This document shows positions 1 to 8,439 of a DNA stretch of 64,000 bases, one piece after another; positions within the stretch are counted from its first letter, which is position 1; every line of letters starts with the position of its first letter. Position numbers and translations under genes: made by a program. The stretch covers positions 310,001 through 374,000 of the forward strand of contig NZ_CP047897.1 of assembly GCF_009913235.1 (NCBI RefSeq), read 5' to 3'. Under the pieces are notes generated by a model. The model saw only the letters and a list, made by a program, of their open reading frames with translations. It made no database searches and was not told where the DNA came from. The DNA is from Nibribacter ruber (GTDB lineage Bacteria; Bacteroidota; Bacteroidia; Cytophagales; Hymenobacteraceae).

Positions 1-117
1 TACTGCACAGACAATGCCGCCATGATTGCCATGGCCGCTCATTACCAGTATCTGGCCGGAGATTTCACCACGCAGTATGCCAGCCCAGACCCACGGTTGA
101 AGTTCAGTAAGTTTTAA
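1..117 (+). CDS. tsaD: TsaD C-terminus (tRNA N6-threonylcarbamoyladenosine transferase), partial
   Basis: Reading from base 1, the frame encodes 38 residues beginning YCTDNAAMIAMAAHY and ends at TAA 115-117. The C-TDN-A-MIA-A pattern is the well-known C-terminal signature of the TsaD/Gcp (Kae1) family, whose Asp binds metal or substrate. TsaD transfers threonylcarbamoyl to A37 of ANN-decoding tRNAs, working with TsaB and TsaE. Only the tail is in the window, so length and start cannot be judged. A degenerate copy of the dispersed palindrome starts 12 nt after the stop. Confidence 0.85.
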   Translation, partial: YCTDNAAMIAMAAHYQYLAGDFTTQYASPDPRLKFSKF

Positions 118-128
118 ACCAGGCGTTT

Positions 129-166
129 CGTTTTTGGCCAGTTTTCTGGGAAAGAGCACAAAAACG
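129..166. repeat. Dispersed palindrome copy 1 (degenerate)
   Basis: CGTTTTTGGCCAGTTTTC left arm with a decayed right arm ending CAAAAACG. It begins 12 nt after the tsaD stop codon. Confidence 0.6.
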
Positions 167-293
167 GCGAGTCCTTCGTTCACGGGGAGCAGCTGGAGTT
201 GTATAGGAAAAAAATTCTTCCTTAACTTACCCCTTGGGTAGACGTTTATTCTTTCTAGATATTTCTACCAACCTACCACCTAAGCCAGTGGGA

Positions 294-1772
294 ATGCGAA
301 ACGCCTTACTTCTCATTTTAACTTTCATGACCCTTCTTCAAGCACAATGTCAAACAAACCATGTGAAGCTTGGTAAGACCCTTTTTGACGCGCACAGCGC
401 CTACCGGGAGCCTACCATTACCCACCGAAGGTTTAAGCACAAAGACATTGTCCCGCTGTTAGAAGAACTCAAGCAGCATCCTGCGTTTCAGGTGCAGGTG
501 GTGGGAAAGTCTGTGGAGCAGCGCGATATCTACTTGGTCAAGGCGGGCACCGGGCCCACCAAGGTCATGCTCTGGTCCCAGATGCACGGCGATGAGCCCA
601 CCGCCACCATGGCCCTGCTGGACATCTTCAATTTCCTGCAAGCCTCCGGCGATGAGTTTGATGCCGTCAGGAAAGAGATTCTGGAGCAGAACACGCTCTA
701 CTTCATTCCCATGCTCAACCCAGACGGAACAGACGTCTACAAACGGAGAAACGCCCTCAACATAGACCTCAACCGGGATGCCATTCGGCTGCAAAGCCCC
801 GAGGCCCGCTTGCTCAAGGCCCTACGCGACAGCCTCAAGCCAGAGTTTGGTTTCAATCTGCATGACCAAAGCCGCTTCTACACGGTGGGCACCACCCCAA
901 AACCGGCCACCATTTCCTTTCTGGCGCCGGCCTTTGATTACAAGCAAACCATCAACTCGGTGCGGGAGCGGGCCATGCGCACCATTGTAGGCTTGAATGA
1001 AGTAGTACAGCAGTTCATTCCTGGTCAGGTGGCCAAATATTCAGATGAGCACGAGCCCCGCGCCTTCGGCGACAACATACAGAAATGGGGAACCAGCCTG
1101 ATCCTGATTGAATCTGGCGGGATGCAGGGCGACCCAGAAAAACAGTACATCCGGCAGATCAACTTCGCCACCATTTTGGCCGCGCTGCAAATCATCGGCA
1201 GTAAGTCGTACACCAGGTTTGAACGCGCCGAGTACTATAAGATACCAGAGAACCAGCGAAACTTGTTTGACCTGGTCCTGCGCGACGTGCGTTACAAAGA
1301 AAACGGCAAGAACTGCGTAATAGACGTGGGCATCTTGCAGGAAGAAATAGACGCGCCCATTCCACAGCAATTCTACTATAAGAGCAGCGTAGAGGAGATT
1401 GGCGACATGAGCGTGTTTTATGGCTACCAGGAACTGGACGGCAAAGGCCTGACCCTGGTGCCGGGCAAGGTGCTGGAGACACCCCTGAATGACCTTTCTG
1501 AGCTGACGCATGAACGTCTGCTGCAACTGTTATCTGAGGGCTATACTACCGTGCGCATGCAAACGCTGCCGTATAACATCAACCCAGTGGAGCAACTGCC
1601 CTTGAACTTGGTGCACGTAAGCGGCCGGGTGTCACACGCGCTGGGCCTGGACCGCATGGCCAACTTTGTCTTAAGGCAGGAAGACGGCACGGTGCGCTAC
1701 GCCATTGTCAACGGCTTTGTCTATGACCTGCAGGGCGAACGGCCCCGGCTCTTCCACGGCGTTGTACTGTAA
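294..1772 (+). CDS. M14-family zinc carboxypeptidase-like protein, secreted
   Basis: About 492 residues. I place the start at ATG 294 because it gives a clean signal peptide (MRNALLLILTFMTLLQAQC); a TTG at 234 would add 20 unlikely residues. M14 hallmarks are visible: HGDE in SQMHGDEPTAT (zinc His and Glu), NPDG followed by DLNRD, then the third zinc ligand in FNLHDQ, and a likely catalytic Glu in LILIESGG. The protein should cleave C-terminal amino acids or cell-wall peptides outside the cytoplasm; substrate is unknown. The region after about residue 330 is an extra domain I do not recognise. A palindrome begins 2-3 nt after the stop. Confidence 0.8.
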   Translation: MRNALLLILTFMTLLQAQCQTNHVKLGKTLFDAHSAYREPTITHRRFKHKDIVPLLEELKQHPAFQVQVVGKSVEQRDIYLVKAGTGPTKVMLWSQMHGDEPTATMALLDIFNFLQASGDEFDAVRKEILEQNTLYFIPMLNPDGTDVYKRRNALNIDLNRDAIRLQSPEARLLKALRDSLKPEFGFNLHDQSRFYTVGTTPKPATISFLAPAFDYKQTINSVRERAMRTIVGLNEVVQQFIPGQVAKYSDEHEPRAFGDNIQKWGTSLILIESGGMQGDPEKQYIRQINFATILAALQIIGSKSYTRFERAEYYKIPENQRNLFDLVLRDVRYKENGKNCVIDVGILQEEIDAPIPQQFYYKSSVEEIGDMSVFYGYQELDGKGLTLVPGKVLETPLNDLSELTHERLLQLLSEGYTTVRMQTLPYNINPVEQLPLNLVHVSGRVSHALGLDRMANFVLRQEDGTVRYAIVNGFVYDLQGERPRLFHGVVL

Positions 1773-1774
1773 CC

Positions 1775-1814
1775 TCGTTTTTGGCCTGTTTTTCAGAATA
1801 TAGCCTAAAAACGA
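1775..1814. repeat. Dispersed palindrome copy 2
   Basis: TCGTTTTTGGCCTGTTTTTC left arm and GCCTAAAAACGA right arm. It lies 2 nt downstream of the M14 peptidase stop. Confidence 0.85.
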
Positions 1815-1894
1815 ACACGGCAAAGGTTTCTTTGCTTCTGGTTTGGACTGGTAAAAAAGGGAATAAATTAAAAGCCCAGAAACTCTAATGCTTG

Positions 1895-1933
1895 AAAACC
1901 GCCAGCCTCTCCTGGAGGTGTAGCGGTTTTTTT
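1895..1933 (+). terminator. Rho-independent terminator-like hairpin
   Basis: AAAACCGC pairs with GCGGTTTT and is followed by a T run. It sits downstream of the M14 peptidase gene and before the SpmAB-type gene. Confidence 0.6.
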
Positions 1934-1986
1934 GTGCCGGCTTTGTATCTTACCGCTTCATTCCAACCTAGACAAACCCTTTTTCC

Positions 1987-3219
1987 ATGGTTTTAAATTA
2001 TTTGTGGGCGGCGTTCTTCATCATCGCCTTCTGCATTGCGCTGTTCAAGCTCATCGTTTTTCAAGACGTGGAGATATTTCAGAAGCTGGTGACCAGCATG
2101 TTTGATAATGCTAAAACTGGTTTTGAAATATCCCTTGGCCTGACGGCAGTCATGACTCTTTTTTTGGGTTTGATGAAGGTTGGCGAGCGGGGAGGCATCA
2201 TTGCCATCTTCGCGAAGTTGGTGGGACCTTTCTTTAACCGGCTGTTCCCCGAGATTCCTAAAAACCACCCGGTGTTCGGCTCCATTCTCATGAACTTCTC
2301 TGCCAACATGCTGGGCCTGGACAACGCGGCCACGCCACTGGGGCTAAAAGCCATGAAAGAGATGCAGGAACTGAACCCGGAAAAAGAGACGGCCTCCAAT
2401 GCGCAGATCATGTTTCTGGTGCTCAACGCCTCTGGCCTCACCATTATACCCATCAGTATCATGGTGTTCAGGGCGCAGATGGGCGCGGCAGACCCCTCAG
2501 ACATCTTTATCCCCATATTGCTGGCTACCTTTTTCTCCACCATCACGGGTCTGGTGGTAGTGGCCCTGTACCAGCGCATCAACTTGTTTGACAAGGTGAT
2601 TCTGGGGTATCTGGGTACTATGGTTCTGCTGGTTGGTGGGCTTATCTATTATTTTTCAACCATTTCTCAGGAGCGAATAGGGGTTATCTCGTCGGTAGCC
2701 AGCAATGTGATTTTGTTTAGCATCTTTGTATCCTTTGTCGCCTTGGCGCTCATCCGGAAGGTAAACGTGTATGATGCCTTTATTGAAGGCGCCAAGGAAG
2801 GGTTCTCAGTAGCTATTTCCATCATTCCATTCCTGATTGCCATCTTGGTGGCGGTGGGCGTGTTCCGGGCTTCGGGGGCGCTGGATTACCTGGTAAACGG
2901 CATTGGCTTTCTGTTTTCGCTCACGGGCATGAACACAGACTTTGTACCGGCCTTGCCGGTGGCCTTCATGAAGCCTCTCAGCGGAAGCGGTGCGCGCGGC
3001 CTCATGGTGGAAGCCATGCAAACCTACGGCGCTGACTCCTTCGTGGCCCGGGTGGCTTCTACCATTCAAGGGTCCACAGAGACCACGTTCTACATTCTGG
3101 CCGTGTACTTCGGGTCAGTGGGCATCAAGAAAACCAGGTACGCACTGGTCTGCGGCCTGCTCGCCGACTTGGCCGGCGTGATTGCCGCCATCGCGCTAGC
3201 CTACTTGTTCTTTAAATAA
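1987..3219 (+). CDS. SpmA-SpmB fusion, nucleoside-recognition (Gate) domain membrane protein
   Basis: A 410-residue, very hydrophobic protein with two successive Gate domains. The first half (about 1-200, containing GERGGIIAIFAKLVGPF and NMLGLDNAATPLGLKAM) matches SpmA. The second half (about 210-410, containing LPVAFMKPLSGSGARGLM and STIQGSTETTFYILAVYFGS) matches SpmB. In Bacillus the two are separate spore-maturation proteins; fused versions are common in non-sporulating Bacteroidota, where the role is unknown, so the name should not imply sporulation. There are roughly ten membrane segments. ATG at 1987 follows closely after a terminator; the gene looks monocistronic. Confidence 0.85.
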   Translation: MVLNYLWAAFFIIAFCIALFKLIVFQDVEIFQKLVTSMFDNAKTGFEISLGLTAVMTLFLGLMKVGERGGIIAIFAKLVGPFFNRLFPEIPKNHPVFGSILMNFSANMLGLDNAATPLGLKAMKEMQELNPEKETASNAQIMFLVLNASGLTIIPISIMVFRAQMGAADPSDIFIPILLATFFSTITGLVVVALYQRINLFDKVILGYLGTMVLLVGGLIYYFSTISQERIGVISSVASNVILFSIFVSFVALALIRKVNVYDAFIEGAKEGFSVAISIIPFLIAILVAVGVFRASGALDYLVNGIGFLFSLTGMNTDFVPALPVAFMKPLSGSGARGLMVEAMQTYGADSFVARVASTIQGSTETTFYILAVYFGSVGIKKTRYALVCGLLADLAGVIAAIALAYLFFK

Positions 3220-3224
3220 AACGC

Positions 3225-3262
3225 CGTTTTTAGGCTGTTTCCTGAGAAATAGCCCAAAAACG
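3225..3262. repeat. Dispersed palindrome copy 3
   Basis: CGTTTTTAGGCTGTTTCC and AAATAGCCCAAAAACG arms, 5 nt after the SpmAB-type stop codon. A conventional hairpin follows at 3283. Confidence 0.85.
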
Positions 3263-3282
3263 AATAGAGTAAATTCTCTAGT

Positions 3283-3328
3283 TTCAACCAAAAAGCGGCT
3301 CTCATAGTGGAGCCGCTTTTTGGTTGAA
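3283..3328. terminator. Perfect 18-bp stem, terminator-like
   Basis: TTCAACCAAAAAGCGGCT pairs exactly with AGCCGCTTTTTGGTTGAA across a 10-nt loop. The GC-rich inner stem followed by a T run suits a terminator for the upstream gene. Confidence 0.65.
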
Positions 3329-3459
3329 AGAATATTCTGTCTTGTCTTCTGTTACATGAAACTCAAGATGGGGCCTTATTGCCAACGCCAGCACGTTTAA
3401 GTTTTGCGCCGATGTTTCTTTCGGGTGAAAACTGTACCTTTCTTTACTACAGCACTTGC

Positions 3460-3497
3460 CGTTTTTGGCTTATTTTCGCGGAAACAGGCTAAAAACG
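3460..3497. repeat. Dispersed palindrome copy 4 (just upstream of a start codon)
   Basis: CGTTTTTGGCTTATTTTC and GGAAACAGGCTAAAAACG arms. It ends 5 nt before ATG 3503 and, in the same frame as the downstream gene, would be translated as VFGLFSRKQAKN, making an artefactual N-terminal extension. Confidence 0.85.
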
Positions 3498-3502
3498 AGA
3501 CC

Positions 3503-4513
3503 ATGTCCACCCAACTGCAAAACCCTACGCCAGACCAATACTTAACCAATCCCGCGCTGCCGGTGATCAGAAAAGACTGGCAGGGGAACCCTATGTACAA
3601 AGGTCGGTTTTTGAACGAGTTCAGGCCGGGCGATCATTCGCTTAAGAAAGTACTCAAGTGGATGCTGCAGGCCAACCCCCAGAAGCAGGCGAAAAAGCAG
3701 GACCACTGGACGCCAGCCCTCCATGACCCCAAGCCCTTCCTGCAAGGCCACCAGGACGGAATGTTCTGGCTGGGGCACGCTACGTTTTTTATTAGAATGG
3801 AAGGCGTGACGTTCCTCACAGATCCCGTCTTCTTTGGAGGGCCCATGATGAAGCGCAAAACCGCCCTGCCGCTGGAAATAAAAGACCTGCCCAAGATAGA
3901 TTATGTCTTGCTCTCCCACGGCCACTATGACCACTGCGACAAGAAAAGTCTGAAGCTCTTACAACAGCACAACGCCTTTGAACTGCTCTGCCCGCTCAGG
4001 TTAAGCAGCGTGGTGCAGAAGTGGCTCCCCGATACCAAAATACAAGAGGCCGGCTGGTACCAACAGTTTGATCTACCCATTGCCACAAAGTTGTTCATGC
4101 TACCGGCCTTCCACTGGCACAAGCGCGGGCTGCTGGATGAAGACACCTGCCTCTGGGGAAGCTTCCTGCTGCAGGGGCCTTCGCAGACGGTGTATTTTGG
4201 GGCCGATTCTGGGTATGAGCGTCATTTTAAAGAGATACAAAAGCTGTTTCCGGAGATGGATGTCTGCCTGCTGGGCGTGGGCGCGTACAGTCCCAATTTC
4301 ATGATGCGCGACAGCCATACCAACCCAGAAGAGGCGGTGCAGGCGTTCCATGACCTGGGCGGCAAACGTATGGTGCCCATGCATTATGGTACGTTTGACC
4401 TTTCAGACGAGCCCGCCAGTGAACCCGCCACTCAACTCAAAGCCATGGAACAGTCTGGCGCTGTGCACGGTCAACTATGCCTTCTGGGCCTGGGAGAACC
4501 ACTGCTGTTTTAG
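3503..4513 (+). CDS. MBL-fold metallohydrolase, NAPE-PLD/UlaG-like
   Basis: About 336 residues from ATG 3503 (MSTQLQNPTPDQ). The frame is open upstream to 3404, but that part is translation of a palindrome copy, so I reject it. The metallo-beta-lactamase motif is LLSHGHYDHCD (HxHxDH), preceded by FWLGHATFFIRMEG and LTDPVFF, with further likely metal ligands in FGADSGY and MPMHYGTF. This arrangement is typical of the NAPE-PLD-like branch, which hydrolyses phosphodiester bonds of N-acyl phospholipids; the substrate here is unproven. No signal peptide, so probably cytoplasmic or membrane-peripheral. It stands alone between palindromes. Confidence 0.82.
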   Translation: MSTQLQNPTPDQYLTNPALPVIRKDWQGNPMYKGRFLNEFRPGDHSLKKVLKWMLQANPQKQAKKQDHWTPALHDPKPFLQGHQDGMFWLGHATFFIRMEGVTFLTDPVFFGGPMMKRKTALPLEIKDLPKIDYVLLSHGHYDHCDKKSLKLLQQHNAFELLCPLRLSSVVQKWLPDTKIQEAGWYQQFDLPIATKLFMLPAFHWHKRGLLDEDTCLWGSFLLQGPSQTVYFGADSGYERHFKEIQKLFPEMDVCLLGVGAYSPNFMMRDSHTNPEEAVQAFHDLGGKRMVPMHYGTFDLSDEPASEPATQLKAMEQSGAVHGQLCLLGLGEPLLF

Positions 4514-4527
4514 AACCTCGTGCTAAC

Positions 4528-4569
4528 CTCGTTTTTGGCTTATTTTCCAGAAAACAGGCTAAAAACGAG
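4528..4569. repeat. Dispersed palindrome copy 5
   Basis: CTCGTTTTTGGCTTATTTTC and GAAAACAGGCTAAAAACGAG arms, 14 nt after the MBL stop codon. Confidence 0.9.
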
Positions 4570-4683
4570 TGGGAAAGTTTCTCGGGAAAGAAATCATTTA
4601 AGTGAAATCATCAGCCTACTTCTAGCATTTGCCCATTGACCTAAAAATGGTTTTACCGTATGCTAAAGATACGTTTCACTTAA

Positions 4684-4929
4684 ATGGATACCGTTATGGC
4701 AAATGAACTGAATAAGAACCGCGATGACCGTCAGGATAAAACGGGCAATACTGGTGCAGAAAATAAAAAGACCGATTTTAAAAATAGAGCAGTGCCACCA
4801 GACGCCTCCTCAGATGAGCGGCGTACCAAAGACATGCCGGGCATGCCCAACCAGGATAGCGGCAGCCGAGGCGCTAAAAGCGTAGAAGACGGCGGGCAGT
4901 CTACGGGTAACTCTGCCGGTGGCCATTAA
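4684..4929 (+). CDS. Small hydrophilic, low-complexity protein of unknown function
   Basis: An 81-residue frame (start ATG 4684, or ATG 4696 giving MANELNKNRDDRQDK). It is almost entirely polar, rich in Asp, Lys, Asn, Gly and Ser, has no hydrophobic segment, and is probably disordered. The composition recalls stress-related hydrophilic proteins, but I recognise no family. Coding is supported by the position of a strong bidirectional terminator right after the stop and by lack of a competing frame. It is expressed alone and converges on the serine hydrolase gene. Confidence 0.6.
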   Translation: MDTVMANELNKNRDDRQDKTGNTGAENKKTDFKNRAVPPDASSDERRTKDMPGMPNQDSGSRGAKSVEDGGQSTGNSAGGH

Positions 4930-4941
4930 TATTTCTTCCTT

Positions 4942-4993
4942 CCAATAAAAAACGCCCCAATTGCTATCTGGCAGGTGGGGCGTTTTTTATTGG
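4942..4993. terminator. Bidirectional terminator
   Basis: CCAATAAAAAACGCCCC pairs with GGGGCGTTTTTTATTGG, giving a GC stem with T runs on both strands between convergent genes. The stop codon of the minus-strand serine hydrolase (4987-4989) lies inside it. Confidence 0.85.
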
Positions 4994-6243
4994 TCATAGG
5001 TGCAGATAAACTTGCTTAAATCTGGGGAGTGCCGGCGGTTACGCTTTAACTCATAGTCATATACCACCCGACCCAGGTCTCTCAAAAATGGAAACCCAAT
5101 GCTGTCATACTCATATTTGCCGTCATTGTAAATACCGTCTTCATTGGTGTGCACGACCGCGCTCAGCAGAAACTCCACCTTGTTCTCAAAGTCCACTATG
5201 TAGGCATTGTCAATCAGAAACCCGTAGGACTGGCCAATCTTGTTGAAAATCCTGATGTGGCCCGGAATGCGCTCCTGCCGGGTGGGCCCGCCGTAGAGCA
5301 GGTATTTCACAAAAGCGTCTGGGTACTCGGTTTCTGGATATTCAGGATAAGTGGTCTCACGGGGCAGCTGGGACATATACTGGTAGAGAAACCGGTAATC
5401 TTCTGGCGTTAAGTTGAATCTGTTCTGAGCCGGCACGGACTCGGGGAACAGAAGGGCCCGCAGCATCAGGTGCTGGTCTTCCAGCGCGAAGGTATTGGAA
5501 TAGGCAAAGTCGCGGGGTTTCATCTCCAGCACATCGTCATTGGTATAGTTGCCAATGCCTTTGAGAAGGGGCGTGGGGTTCTGGTAGCTCTTGCTGCTCT
5601 TCACCAACGGTTGCTGGTGCACCAACTTATCCTTCTGGTAAAACCTGACGGGATTGGTGTATTGGTCCAATTCAAAGGGCAGAAAGGTAGAAAGCCGCAC
5701 CGGCAGCCTGATGCTATTGTACCCTTTGGCTTTTAATCCTTCGTTCAAAGGCTCCTGGCCCACAAACTCATACAGGCGGTTGTAGGCGTCATTGTCACTG
5801 GTCACCAGAATCTTCTTAATATAATGAGCAATGGACGGAAAGCCGCTGGCCGAGGTGGAGTCTTTGCTCACCGCCGTCTGGCCTTGGTGGGCACTGTCTG
5901 TGAGCATGACCGCCTCTTTGGTAAGGCCCTGCGCGGCCAGGCAGTTCACCTTCTCCAGCGCCATGAGCGCACCGGGCAATTTGACGGTGCTGGCCGGGTT
6001 AAAATATTGATTAGGGTTTACCTGGTAGTGGTAGGTTTTAAAAGATGGTTGGTTGTGTTTGTCGCGGTTGATTTGGGTGTACAGAATCTGGATTTCATAC
6101 TTTTCTGGATGCTCCAGCAACTGCCTGAATTTTTCTGGATGCTTTTTCAGGAGCCGCTCTAACAATTTGTCCGTTTTGGTTTGGGCAGAGGTAGCATTGG
6201 TGAGCATAAGCAGGGAGAGGAATAGGAGCAGGGGAGATTTCAT
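4987..6243 (-). CDS. Serine hydrolase, class A beta-lactamase/PBP-like, secreted
   Basis: A 418-residue protein with signal peptide MKSPLLLFLSLLMLTNATSA. The active-site triad of penicillin-recognising enzymes is visible: SxxK in NPASTVKLPGA (about residue 85), SDN in LVTSDNDAYNRL (about 150), and a KxG-type motif in KIGQSYGFLIDNAY (about 335). This points to the beta-lactamase class A-related serine hydrolase group. Whether it opens beta-lactams, trims peptidoglycan or acts on another ester or amide cannot be told. The gene is monocistronic, reading away from the thioesterase-smpB pair, and shares a terminator with the small hydrophilic protein. Confidence 0.8.
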   Translation of the reverse strand: MKSPLLLFLSLLMLTNATSAQTKTDKLLERLLKKHPEKFRQLLEHPEKYEIQILYTQINRDKHNQPSFKTYHYQVNPNQYFNPASTVKLPGALMALEKVNCLAAQGLTKEAVMLTDSAHQGQTAVSKDSTSASGFPSIAHYIKKILVTSDNDAYNRLYEFVGQEPLNEGLKAKGYNSIRLPVRLSTFLPFELDQYTNPVRFYQKDKLVHQQPLVKSSKSYQNPTPLLKGIGNYTNDDVLEMKPRDFAYSNTFALEDQHLMLRALLFPESVPAQNRFNLTPEDYRFLYQYMSQLPRETTYPEYPETEYPDAFVKYLLYGGPTRQERIPGHIRIFNKIGQSYGFLIDNAYIVDFENKVEFLLSAVVHTNEDGIYNDGKYEYDSIGFPFLRDLGRVVYDYELKRNRRHSPDLSKFICTYDQ

Positions 6244-6584
6244 GGATGTTTGCTGATGGGTAGAGCCAGAGACAGGTCCTATTTAAGAAGGATTCGGCGT
6301 TTTTCAAACTGATTGGATTTTATAAGACAGGGCAGGCAAGGACATCAATCTTTCAATTTTGGTGATGGATGCTACATTTCTTTGGCGCTCGTTTTTCGCT
6401 TGTTTTCCAGGAAATAGGCCAAAAACGACCTGCAATGGAGGAAGGCAGATTTCAACTTCGGAGCAATCTGGCCCACCAGAAGAGAGGTAAGCACCTATTA
6501 TTTCGTCGATTTTCCCCCAAGCTAGTTTCCAGAAACTACCGTATCTTCAGGGGCAGAAGTCAAGTTTCATTCGTCCTTATCTCC
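6244..6584. other. 341-bp gene-free region between divergent genes
   Basis: Contains palindrome copy 6 and presumably the promoters of the serine hydrolase and the thioesterase. An open frame that crosses it (from 6369) runs through the palindrome and looks non-coding. I see nothing else recognisable. Confidence 0.6.
6389..6428. repeat. Dispersed palindrome copy 6
   Basis: TCGTTTTTCGCTTGTTTTCC and GGAAATAGGCCAAAAACGA arms, located between two divergent genes rather than after a stop codon. Confidence 0.85.
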
Positions 6585-6980
6585 ATGCAACACTTATTTG
6601 AGCCCGGGGCTACCCAAGAATACCGTAAAACCGTCACAGCGGCAGAATTTGCGCGTTTTGAGGCAGGGTTGGTGCACCCGGTCTGCTCCACGTTTGCGCT
6701 GGGCCAGGCCATGGAGTGGGCCAGCCGGCTGTTTGTGCTGAAAATGCGCGACCCAGACGAAGAAGGCATTGGCACCATGCTGCACATTGATCACCAAGGG
6801 CCCGCTTTTGAAGGAGAAGAACTGGTGGTGGTGGCCACGTACAAAAGCCTGACCGGCAACGCACTGCTCTGTGATATTTCCGTACACGCAGGAGAACGGT
6901 TGGTGGCCACGGGTCAAACCGGCCAGAAGATTTTGAAAAAAGAGAAGATACACCGACTTTTGACGAACAAACCCCAGTAG
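6585..6980 (+). CDS. Thioesterase, hotdog fold (FlK-like)
   Basis: About 131 residues from ATG 6585 (MQHLFEPGATQEYRKTV). An upstream in-frame start at 6369 would read through a palindrome, so I do not use it. The size, the early STFALGQAMEWASRL helix and the GTMLHIDHQGPAF strand followed by GEELVVVATY match single hotdog domain acyl-CoA thioesterases of the fluoroacetyl-CoA thioesterase-like group. The substrate is unknown. The stop codon directly abuts the ATG of smpB, so the two are co-transcribed. Confidence 0.7.
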   Translation: MQHLFEPGATQEYRKTVTAAEFARFEAGLVHPVCSTFALGQAMEWASRLFVLKMRDPDEEGIGTMLHIDHQGPAFEGEELVVVATYKSLTGNALLCDISVHAGERLVATGQTGQKILKKEKIHRLLTNKPQ

Positions 6981-7454
6981 ATGGCCAAAGGAAAAGAGAA
7001 AGACAGACTGCAGAAAACGGTGAACATTGTGAACCGCCGGGCTAGCTATGAGTATTCCTTCATAGTCAAGTACACCGCCGGCATTATGCTCAAGGGCACC
7101 GAGATCAAATCCATACGCGAAGGCAACGTGAACCTCACAGACGGGTACTGCACCTTCCACGGTCTGGAATTGGTCCTGCACCAGGTCACCATCGCCAAAT
7201 ACACTGAGGGCACCCACTACAACCATGAGCCTACCCGGGACCGCAAACTGCTCCTGAACAAACGCGAGCTAAAGCAGCTCAAAGAAAAGGCCCAGGAGCA
7301 AGGCGTGACCATCATACCGTTGCGCTTGTTTATAAGTGAGCGTGGATTTGCCAAAGTAGAGATAGCGCTGGCCAAAGGCAAGAAACTCTATGACAAACGC
7401 GATGACATCAAAGAACGTGACATCAAACGCGAAATGGCCCGCGAACGCTTTTAG
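6981..7454 (+). CDS. smpB: SsrA-binding protein SmpB
   Basis: A 157-residue protein with the full SmpB pattern: NRRASYEYSFIVKYTAGI, LKGTEIKSIREGNVNL, HNHEPTRDRKLLLNK-type core (here YNHEPTRDRKLLLNK), and the basic C-terminal tail GKKLYDKRDDIKERD that enters the empty mRNA channel. SmpB carries tmRNA to stalled ribosomes for trans-translation. It starts immediately after the stop of the thioesterase gene with no spacing. The tmRNA gene itself is not in the window. Confidence 0.97.
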   Translation: MAKGKEKDRLQKTVNIVNRRASYEYSFIVKYTAGIMLKGTEIKSIREGNVNLTDGYCTFHGLELVLHQVTIAKYTEGTHYNHEPTRDRKLLLNKRELKQLKEKAQEQGVTIIPLRLFISERGFAKVEIALAKGKKLYDKRDDIKERDIKREMARERF

Positions 7455-7468
7455 CGCCAGAGGCGCCA

Positions 7469-7560
7469 ATTAAAAATTAAGAATTATAAAAGTATCTAAT
7501 AGTTCTAACTCTTACCGGGCACAGCCCATTTCTAATTTCTAATTTTGAATTTCTAATTAA
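7469..7560. repeat. AT-rich imperfect inverted repeat without palindrome core
   Basis: AATTAAAAATTAAGAATTA on the left and TTCTAATTTTGAATTTCTAATTA on the right are roughly complementary across about 40 nt. It resembles the outer arms that surround palindrome cores elsewhere, but no core is present. Confidence 0.5.
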
Positions 7561-7565
7561 CGTAA

Positions 7566-8342
7566 GTGAACGTCGGGATTTGTAAGCTGAGTTTGGTGCC
7601 GGTGCGCAGGGAGCCGTCAGATAGGAGTGAGCAGGTGACGCAGTTGGTCTTCGGGGAGTGCTATGAAGTGCAGCAAACCCAGGAGAAATGGCTGCAGGTG
7701 CGCATTGCTTCTGATGATTATCTGGGTTGGATAGATGCCAAGCAGCATTTTCCCGTGTCTGACGCGTATTTTCAGGAATGGAGCGCGGTGGAGCATCCCA
7801 GGTCCATGGACATTGTGCAGACCGTGAGCGGCGGCAACCAGGTTATTCCCATTGGCCTGGGCAGTCGGCTTCCTTTTTTTGACGGAATCAACCTGAGAAT
7901 AGGCGAGGAGAAGATGGTCTACAACGGCCGTGCCACCAACCCGGCGCTGCCCTACCGCGAGAACTTCCTGCAGAAAATGGCGCTGCTGTTCATGAAAGCG
8001 CCCTACGTGTGGGGAGGGAAGTCGGTGTTCGGGATTGATTGTTCTGGGTTTGTGCAGCAGGTGTACGGGTTGTGCGGCCATTCTTTATTACGAGACGCCA
8101 GCCAGCAGGTGGTTCACGGCCAGGAGGTGCATTTTGTAAGCCAGACCCGCCCCGGCGACGTGGCCTTTTTTGACAACGACGAAGGCCGCATCATCCACGT
8201 GGGCATTGTGTTGGAAGACCAGCAGATCATTCATGCCTCAGGTGAGGTGCGCGTTGACCAGCTAGACCACCACGGCATCTACAACCGGGAGCTGAAGCGT
8301 TATTCCCACAAGTTGCGCATCATCAAACGAATTCTTTCTTAG
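7566..8342 (+). CDS. C40 (NlpC/P60) peptidase with N-terminal SH3 domain
   Basis: A 258-residue protein starting at GTG 7566; MNVGICKLSLVPVRREPSD is the usual N-terminus for this family, so the GTG start is credible. Residues 1-70 form a bacterial SH3 domain. The C-terminal NlpC/P60 domain shows the catalytic Cys in FGIDCSGFVQQVYG and the catalytic His in IIHVGIVLED. Such enzymes cut gamma-D-Glu-diaminopimelate linkages in peptidoglycan stem peptides. There is no evident signal peptide, so it may act on recycled muropeptides in the cytoplasm or be exported by another route. Confidence 0.88.
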   Translation: MNVGICKLSLVPVRREPSDRSEQVTQLVFGECYEVQQTQEKWLQVRIASDDYLGWIDAKQHFPVSDAYFQEWSAVEHPRSMDIVQTVSGGNQVIPIGLGSRLPFFDGINLRIGEEKMVYNGRATNPALPYRENFLQKMALLFMKAPYVWGGKSVFGIDCSGFVQQVYGLCGHSLLRDASQQVVHGQEVHFVSQTRPGDVAFFDNDEGRIIHVGIVLEDQQIIHASGEVRVDQLDHHGIYNRELKRYSHKLRIIKRILS

Positions 8343-8364
8343 AATAAGGCAATCCGTGTAACTC

Positions 8365-8372
8365 TATATTTG
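8365..8372 (+). promoter_or_regulatory. Bacteroidota -7 element (TATATTTG)
   Basis: TATATTTG matches the TAnnTTTG consensus of the primary sigma factor in this phylum and lies 67 nt before the HNH endonuclease start. No convincing -33 TTG was found at the right distance. Confidence 0.45.
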
Positions 8373-8439
8373 CGTATTCAGTTTTTAAGAATCTGGAAGT
8401 TTCTGTGTATCTTCCTGTTACCTTCTAACTGGATGCCTT

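Noticed and set aside
234-293. TTG-initiated extension of the M14 peptidase
   Set aside because: It would put 20 polar residues in front of a clean signal peptide starting at ATG 294.
1987-3219. Evidence of sporulation from SpmA/SpmB
   Set aside because: Fused Gate-domain proteins are common in non-sporulating Bacteroidota; no other sporulation gene is present.
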